A stretch of 64,000 nt of DNA, taken from NCBI GenBank assembly GCA_022661535.1, contig JAKULF010000008.1, positions 2,604,001 to 2,668,000 on the forward strand, read 5' to 3'. The stretch's first letter is position 1. Each line of letters begins with the position of its first letter. Below are positions 55,816 through 64,000 of the stretch, in pieces. Made by a program: the position numbers and the translations under genes. Source of the stretch: Eutypa lata (Eukaryota > Ascomycota > Sordariomycetes > Xylariales > Diatrypaceae). Below the pieces are notes generated by a model. It was not told the origin of the DNA. It searched no databases and saw nothing but the letters and a program-made list of their open reading frames with translations.

Positions 55816-56269
55816 TGGAGTGGATGCATTCTTAGCATAGCCTTTTTACTCTTAAGGCTGTGTGTTGATCTCCCACGGCCAGCCAGGTTAGCTCTGTCCT
55901 GTTGTGTCATCTCTTGTCTGTCTAGCTGCGATCTGATTAGGCAACGTCACGCGTAACGTTGGAAGGGAAACATTGTGAAGACTTTGGGGCGTTCTAGAAT
56001 TCAGAGTTTAGTGTGCATAGACTTTACATGTCGGGGAATATTGTGTAGTATGGATAACAATGTCTGATGGAACAATTTTAACTCAGCCCAATCACTTCTC
56101 ATATTGATTCGAGGCCATTTGATGTTTAAACGTTGCCGATCTCCGAGAATACGGACCGAGCAGAGTGTATTTAGGGCCTCTGGACACCCACTACAGCTCT
56201 CTTCCCCTCATATGACTGTAGCTAGTTTCTCTATACACATCCACTGACTGGCACAATATAGCACTAATC
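55816..56269. other. intergenic region
   Basis: No gene. It separates the citrate synthase from the SDR relic. Confidence 0.5.
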
Positions 56270-56470
56270 ATGCTGGTATCAAAGATTATCCTCGTCATGG
56301 GATTCAGCAACAATGGCATCGGGGCTTCCATGTCCAAAGTTCTCCGCTAGAAGAACCGCCAAGTGTTTACGACACTGCGCAATGCATCCAAGGCCGGGAC
56401 GTTGAAGGAGGTTAGTCACGTCGAAGTTCTACAGGCCGAGTACGCCATGATGCAGGGAGATAAACGTTAA
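56270..56470 (+). pseudogene. short-chain dehydrogenase N-terminal relic
   Basis: From ATG at 56270 the frame reads KIILVMGFSNNGIGASMSKVL, the Rossmann start of the AYR1-like SDR family (usually TGCSxGGIGxxxAxxL). It meets a TAG at about 56348 and continues in frame with QVFTTLRNASKAGTLKEV and VEVLQAEY before a TAA at 56468-56470. The catalytic SxnYxxxK region is missing, and A+T-rich mutated DNA begins about 280 bases later. It is therefore a 3'-truncated pseudogene. The stop could be a RIP-type CAG-to-TAG change. Confidence 0.7.
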
Positions 56471-56749
56471 ATCCAATCCAATCAAATGAAACTTGGTATC
56501 TCATCCCTTGAAGGGCTTTGTTTCACTCGTCATCTCCTGTCTAGATTCCATCTGCCTCATCCATCATAGACCAAAGGGCTCGCGGACTGAGACCCATAGA
56601 AACCTTGGGGTAAATCTCACAGATAAATGCGTCCAGTGAGACTTTGAAGTGACCTTGATACCCTCCCACCTGACCAGATTCGGTAACATCAACTTCTAAG
56701 ACCCTGTATCATACACTGAAGCTATCGTGAATATTGTATACGGAAGTGA
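56471..56749. other. transition into the A+T block
   Basis: Ordinary composition without a gene; composition changes abruptly to A+T at about 56750. Confidence 0.5.
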
Positions 56750-59700
56750 TCTATAGGTTAGGGTGTATATTAATTATGTAAGGTTAATTAAAAAAAGAAA
56801 AGAATCCTTTAAAATGTAACTTAAAAAGCTACATTTTTTATATCTTATATAAAAGCAATATAACGAAGAAAATCGTTTATTTATAATTTATATAATAAAA
56901 AATAAAACGATAATATTTTATTTTTAAATAAATATAATAAATAAAAATTAAAATAAAGTAATTTTATTATTTTTTATTAAGTTTAATATATTTTTTTAAA
57001 TCGAAAAAAACTTAAAAAATAAAATTATTATAAAGTAATTTAACATTTTAAAAAAGAAATTATATAATGTTATAAATATAAGTATAAAAAAATTAAAGTT
57101 TAATAAAATTTTTAATAAAATTTTTTAAATTAATATTAACTTTATATAACGTATAAAATTAATATTAATTTATTAATTTTAAAAAAATTTAAACTTTCGT
57201 TTTTAATTTTTAAAATTAATTATTAATAAATAAAATGCTTTAATAACGATTTATAATAATAATAAAAAATTAAATATTAAAAATATTTTAAAATATTACG
57301 TATAATATTTAAAGTATAAAAATTAATATATAATTTAAATTTATAATTAAATTAATATAAACTTTTTTAAATAATAATATATATTTTATTTTTTAAAAGT
57401 TATTTAAAATTAATATTTATTTATATATTTTAATATAATAATAATTTTAATTTTATAAATTAATAATTAAAAACATTATATAAAAATAAATATATTATTT
57501 ATAATAACGTTTTATTAATTTTAATTTAAAGAATTTATAAAAAAAATTAATATTAATAATAACGAAAAATAAACGAACCTTTAATATTATCGAAAATTAT
57601 AACGATTACGTTATTAATAACTTTTTTTTTATTAAATTAAATTATAATTTAATATTTTATTTTTTTAATTTAATCGAAATTTTAATAATTAAATAATCTT
57701 TTTATTTATTTAAATAATTTTATTTTAATAATAAAAAAATTATAAAACTTTATAAATAAATTAATTATTTAAGTTAATTTTTTAACGTTATTATATTAAA
57801 TTTTTTTATTAAAATTAAAAATATAATTTTTTTTTTTTTAATATTTATAAATTATTATAAATTTAATAAACTTTTTATAATAATAAAAGATATTAAAAAT
57901 ATTAAATATAATTTCGTAAAAAAAGCTTAAATTAAAAAATAAACCGTATTAATAATAAAAATTTAATAATAAAAAATAATAAATTAATATTAAAACGATA
58001 TAAACGTTATTATAAAATAATTTAAAAATATATAAATATAAAATTTAAATTTACGTATAAATAATCGTAACGTTAAAATTAACTTTAATTATATAATTAA
58101 TAAATTAATATAAAATAAATATATAAACGTTATATTTTAATAATAAATAAATATATAATTAATATTTAATAAAATTTATATAAAATAAATATAAATATTA
58201 ATAAATATAAATCGTTTAACTTAATAATTAAAAGTTTAATTATTTTTTTTATAAAAAAAAAAGTTTAAATTTTTTAATAATTATTAGTTTTAACTTATTA
58301 CTTTTAAAAATTAAACTTAAGGTTTTTCTTATAATAAATACTTAACGTTAATAATATAACTTTAATTATCTTTTAATAAAAAAAAAATATTATACGATTA
58401 ATAAGATTTTATTAATTATTAAACTCGTAAAATATTATTATTAAATTTAATTTATTTATTTATAAATTTAACTTTTTTAACGTATTATTATATTAATTTA
58501 ATCGTAATTTAACCGTATAAAAAACCTTTAAGTAATTCGTTATCGTTTATTTTAAAGTTTAAACTTTACGATAATTAATTAAATAAATTAACTTTTAACG
58601 AAATTAATATCGTTAATTTAATAATAAATCGCGTTTAAGTTATAAAACAATTAATACTTTAATTTAACGATTCGAACTTTTTTTATTAATTATATTATTA
58701 ATATAAAGAAATTAAATTTATTAACGTAAAAATTAATAAAAACTTAATTAAGCTTACGAATTAATAAAAATAAAAAAGTAATTTTTATTCGAAAATTAAA
58801 ATAATTATTCGCTTAATTCGACGGTTTTTACTTTTAAAGCTTATTATAACGCGCATTTAACGATTCGATAACTTAATTATAACGGTTTAATTACGATTTA
58901 TTTAAAGTTAAAAAAACGTTAAATTATTTAATTTAATTTATTAAATCGTTAAGTTATAACTTACTTTATAAACTTTCGTAATACTTTAATTATAATATTA
59001 AATATTAAATTTTTAATACGTAAAATATAAATCGAAAATATATTATATATTTATATTTAAATTAATATAATTAATATAATAAATTATTAATATAAAATTA
59101 ATAATAATAATATTAATAATAATAATATTAATAAATATATAATTATTAATAAATATAAATTTATTTATTTCGTAATATTTTAACGTTATAATATTAAATA
59201 TAAAAAATATATTATTTAAAATAAAATAAAATTTAATATTTATTTTATTAAAACTTTAATTATAAAATTTATTTAAATATTTAATATAAAATAAATAAAT
59301 AAATTATTTACTTATTTTTATTTAAATATATAAATTTTTTTTTTATAATATTAATTTTATAATAAATTAAATTATATATTAAATTTATTTTAAATTTTCG
59401 TATTTTTTATAATTTAAATAATTATATTTTATAAATCTTTATTATAATATTTATAAATAATAATTTAAAATTTTATTAATAATTATTTTATTAAAAAGTT
59501 ATTATAATTTAATTAATATCGAAATAACGAAATTAAATAAACGAAAAATTCGTATTTTTTTTTTTATATTATTATAAAAAAAATTAATAAATAAATAAAC
59601 TTAATAAATAATATAAAAATATATAAAGTATAAATTTTAATAACTTAAACTTAAATAATTTAAATTTAAATAATTTTAATTATAATATTTAAAAGGTGCG

Positions 59701-62700
59701 TTTTTTTAATTTTTTAAAAACGAATAAAAACTTACGAAAATTTATTAAAAAAAATCTTAAAAAAAAATAAAAAAGTTTTTTTTAAAATTAAGAAAAAATT
59801 ATTTTAAAAGTTTTAATAATTAAAAACTTTAACGAAATACTTTAAGTTTTATTTTAAAAAAAGTCGATTATAAAAAAAATATAAAATTATTTAAATTCGT
59901 TAAAATTAAGTTTATAAAAATTATTATAAAAACTTATAAATAATATTTTTAATAATTAATTATAAATATAACTTTAAAAATTAAAATATTAAAAACCTTA
60001 TAATTTACTTTTTTAATAATTAATATAATATATTAACGAAATATTTAAAATAACTTTTATAACTTTAAATATAACAAAAAAACTTTTTTTATTTTTATTA
60101 TATAATTTTAAAAATATATAAAAAAAATAAAATTAATTAATATAAAATTAAATAAAGTCGTTTATATTACGATATTTATAAACGCCGTTAAAAATAAAGT
60201 TATTTATTAATATAAAACTATAAGCTTTATATTACGAATAATTAATTACTTTATTTATAAACTTATTAAAAACTTTAATATTAAATTTTAAAATTAAATA
60301 AAAAATATTAATAAATCGTATAAAAATATAAAATTATATATTTAAAAATAATAATAATAAAAAAAATTAAAAAACCGAATTTATAAAAAAAAATCGATTT
60401 AATAAGCTTTTCGTAAAAAATAAAAAAAAAGCTTTTTATTTTAATTATAACGAATACGAATATATATTTCGATATTATAAAAACGAAAAACGAAAAAATA
60501 ATAATAATAAAAGTAAAAATAAAAGTAAAAACAAAGTTATTAATAATAATAACGATTATAATAATTACGATTATTTAATTAAATTTAATAATTTAATAAT
60601 TTTAATTAAATTTAAAAATATATATAAAAGTTTTATTTTTTTAATTATTATTTTTATAAAATAAAACGTATTAAAAAAATTATTAAAATAATATAATAAA
60701 TGAATTTTTAATATTATATATTAATAAATTAAATTAAAAAACATTATTATTTTTATTTTTATTAAATAAAAAAGCGTTAAAAACGCAAAAAATATCGAAA
60801 ATATCGTATAAAAAACGTTTTAAATATTATAATTATTATATATTAAATAATAATTCTTTAAATATATTTTATAAATAATACGAAAAATTAATTATTATAA
60901 AATAATAACTTAAATATTAATATTATTAATAACTTTAACGATTTAATTAAAAAAATAATTAAAAATATTAAATAAAGTTATTTTATTATTAATATTAAAA
61001 TAAGTTTTATTTATACTTTAATTATTAATATCGTTATATAATAATTAATTAAGTTTAATAAATTTCGTTTAAATTTAATAATATCGTATACTTTAATTAT
61101 TAAAAAATTTTCGTTTAAAATACTTTTTAATAAAATATAATATATATAAAAATAATTATTTAAATTATAATATTTTAAAATCGTTAAATAAAAAAGCTTT
61201 TATAATAATTAATATAAAAAAATAAATGTTTTTATTATAAATTTTTAATATATTTAAATTTAAAAATAATAATAATAAATAAAAATACGTATTAAAAAAT
61301 AATAATAATAAATTAATTATCTTTTAATATATAATATTTAAATTTAATAATAACGAAAAAGTTATAATAAATAAAAATATTATAAAGAAAATTATTTTAT
61401 AATATTATTAATTTTATTATTTTAATATTAAACGTTTAATTTAAATTATTAAACGATTTTATAATATAAACTTTAAATTTAAAAATATTAAAGTTTTCGT
61501 TAAAAAATATTTAAAAAAAATTAATTTATATAAACGAAATTATATAATACGATATAAGTATAATATAATTTATATTATTACGTAATAACTTATATTATAA
61601 TTTAATAATTAAAGATTATAATCGATATTATAATATAAAATCGATAAAAATTAAAAGCGATATTTAATAATATTTACGAAATTATATTAAAAAAATAATT
61701 TAAATTTTAAAATTAAATAATAAACGAAAATTCGATATATTTAAAATAAACGAATTTTATAAAAAACGTAATATTAAACTTTAATTATCATTATTTTATA
61801 ATTAATATTAAAATAAAGTTATAAAACGTATTATTAAATTTATATAAAATAAAGTTAAAATTTACGTAATTTAAATAAAATTTTTTATATATTTTTAAAA
61901 TTACGTTATAAAAATAATTATCGAAATAATAAACAAAATAAATTAATTATTAATTAAAAATATAACTTTTATAAAAATTTATTAAAAAAGTTTAAATTTT
62001 AATAATAATTATTTATTTCGTTATAAATATTTATATATTTTAAAATTATATTACGTTATATTTATTAATTAAAAAAAAGATTTAATTTAAAAAATTAATT
62101 AATTAAAATATAAAAAGCATTTTTTTAAAATATAAAAAAAAGTTTATATTATATAATTAAAACAAAACCGTTTTTTTATAACTTTTTATATTATAATATA
62201 TAAAAACTTTACGAAATTAAATAGTTCTTTTAATTTAAAATATATTATTCGATTATTTTTAAAATAAATTTAAAAATAACTTCGTTATTAAATTAATAAA
62301 AAAAATAAATAAAAAGTTAATATTTAAAACGATAATAATAACGTTATATTTAATAACGAAATAAATAAATAAAATAAAAAATAATTTATTAAACGTAAAT
62401 ATAATTATTCGAAAAAAATAATTCTTAAACTTTATATATATAATGTTTTTAAAAAATATTTTAAAATTATAATTAAATTATATTAAATACGATTTATTTA
62501 AAAAAGTAAAAATATTAATAAATTTAATTTTAAATTTAATTTTATTAATAATAATATCGTAAATGATTAAAAACGTAAATTTATAAGCTTTAATAACGCT
62601 TTTAAAATAATAATATAAGTTTATTTTTATATATAAATAATGTTTTTATTAAAAAAAACAATACGATATTTTTAAAAACTTTTATAAAATATTAAACTTT

Positions 62701-64000
62701 TTTAAATATTTAAAAATATATAAATTAATAACGATAATATTTAAAAATAATTCGTTATTAAAAAAAGCTTTAATAAATTTTAAAAAGAATTTATAAATAA
62801 AAATAATGTTTATAAAAATATAAAAAAACATTAATCGAAAATTATTTAAATTTATTTTATTAATCGAAATAATATATAAATATTTAATAAGCGTTATATA
62901 AATATTATAAAAGGAATTTATATTAATAAATAATTTCGAAAAGTTAAAAGTTTATATATATATAAAAGAAATTATATAACGAAAAAGTATTAATTATAAC
63001 GAAATTATTATAATTATAATTTAAGTTATATATTAATAAATTTTTATAACTTTTATAATTTTATACGATTAATATATTATATAAATACATTTTATTATAA
63101 TATATTTTAATAATAAATTAAATAAAAAAATTATTTATAAAAAAATTTTCGTTATTAAAAAAATACTTTAATATATATTTAAAAAAATATATAAATACGA
63201 TTTAAGTTATATTATTTAATTAATAAATGTTTTATATAAATTTAAATAAATAAATATAATTTAATAAATAAAAATTAAAATTATTTTAAAATAATTAAAT
63301 TTTATAATTTTAATATTAAACGATATTATTTATTTAAATTTTAAAATAAATAATATTATAACTTTATATATTAATGATTTTTTATTATTTAACGTAAATA
63401 AAAAACGTTTTATAAAACTTATAAATATTATTATCGAAATAATTATTATTAAAAGTTTAAACGAAATTAATTAATTTTTAAATATTCGTATTATTAAATT
63501 AAATTTTATTAATGATATTCGTTTAAATTAATAATAATATATTAAAAAATCGTTTTAAATAAGAAATATAAATAATATAAAGTTATTATTTATTTCGTTC
63601 GTTTTAAATTATAAATAATATATAATTTAAAATTAAAAAATTATTATTAAAAACGAAATATTTAAATATATAAATTTAATTAAAAAATTTAATTTTTTAA
63701 ATTACGTAATTAAATTCGATATAATTTATATAACGTTTATTTAAATTTAATTTATAAGTAATTTATTATTAAAATATATAAATTATATTAAACGTTTATT
63801 AAAATATATAAATAATATTATACATTTATCGATTTAATATTAAATTTTAAATAAAAAACATTTATATTATAAATATAATAATTTTAAATTATTTAAAATA
63901 ATAAATTTTAATTATTATAATAATTTTAATTTAAATAAATTAATTATAAGTTATATATTTTATATAATAAAAACTTTTATTATATAAACTTTAAAACTTT
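56750..64000. repeat. RIP-degraded A+T-rich heterochromatic block
   Basis: Over 7 kb of sequence almost wholly A and T. Where C survives it is mostly in CpG or CpT (ACG, TCG, CTTT); CpA and its complement TpG are nearly absent. That is the signature of RIP, which converts CpA to TpA in repeats. No intact open frame exists. The part from about 60420 contains a traceable copia element (next entry); 56750-60400 has no identified content but is presumably more repeats. The block runs to the end of the window and may be part of a larger heterochromatin domain. Confidence 0.88.
60420..64000 (+). mobile_element. Ty1/copia retrotransposon, RIP-destroyed, partial
   Basis: Three landmarks survive in the right order on the plus strand. 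At 60437-60478 the codons spell Y-x2-Y-x4-Y-x4-Y amid Lys/Asn-rich sequence, the CCHC zinc knuckle of Gag after TGT-to-TAT and CAT-to-TAT changes. At 63232-63249 the frame reads LYKFK-stop, that is LYGFKQ of copia reverse transcriptase with GGA-to-AAA and CAA-to-TAA. At 63364-63390, in the same frame, TLYINDFLLF corresponds to YVDDFLLF, followed by NEIN-stop-FLNIRI matching the GEINQFLGIRI region. About 2.9 kb between knuckle and YVDD leaves the right room for protease and integrase. RNase H and the 3' LTR lie beyond 64000. I could not place LTRs. Confidence 0.7.

Noticed and set aside
1..64000. CRISPR arrays, bacterial operons, riboswitches
   Set aside because: The window is nuclear fungal DNA; no direct-repeat/spacer array or bacterial signals were seen.

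Overview
The window is nuclear DNA of a filamentous ascomycete (Pezizomycotina). Genes carry short GT-AG introns of about 50-140 bases with CTAAC-like branch sites. Gene families are typical of moulds: NACHT/NB-ARC NLRs with alpha/beta-hydrolase heads, Zn2Cys6 factors, microsomal P450s, a trans-acting enoyl reductase and a Nup98-Nup96 fusion. The transposon remnants show repeat-induced point mutation (RIP): extreme A+T, almost no CpA/TpG, and CAA/CGA codons turned into stops. I cannot name the genus; a sordariomycete is a guess. Exon joins were worked out by hand from reading frame and splice signals.

Left arm (1-10 kb): three intact secondary-metabolism genes (LovC-like trans enoyl reductase, FAD monooxygenase, 2-oxoglutarate/Fe(II) dioxygenase). 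They are followed by three wrecks on the minus strand: an MFS transporter fragment, a broken hydrolase-NB-ARC-TPR NLR and the tail of an AsaB/CmcJ-like oxygenase. This looks like the edge of a decaying biosynthetic cluster whose core synthase would lie left of the window.

Centre (10-30 kb): a protein kinase with an acidic insert, an intron-containing tRNA-Val(AAC), a centrin/CDC31-like EF-hand gene, a RIP-mutated TA-flanked inverted-repeat transposon, the 1960-residue Nup98-Nup96 precursor, an F-box protein, a P450 and a secreted feruloyl-esterase-like enzyme.

Immunity-like block (31-39 kb): an intact 1137-residue NLR with a SesB-type alpha/beta-hydrolase head, a divergent CYP52-like P450, and a free-standing SesB-type hydrolase. 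The NLR head has glycine where the nucleophile serine is expected, whereas the stand-alone hydrolase keeps serine. With the broken NLR at 6-9.4 kb there are three copies of this hydrolase module in 35 kb.

Right arm (40-56 kb): an orphan AT-hook-like protein, a Zn2Cys6-type regulator with only half a zinc cluster, a 4.4 kb gene-poor stretch, a stomatin-family protein, the ribosome-biogenesis helicase Spb4, a methyltransferase, a citrate synthase ending in the peroxisomal signal SKL, and an SDR fragment.

From about 56.75 kb to the end the DNA is an A+T block made by RIP. In it I can still trace a Ty1/copia retrotransposon on the plus strand (Gag CCHC knuckle, LYGxKQ and YVDD reverse-transcriptase motifs) running off the right edge.
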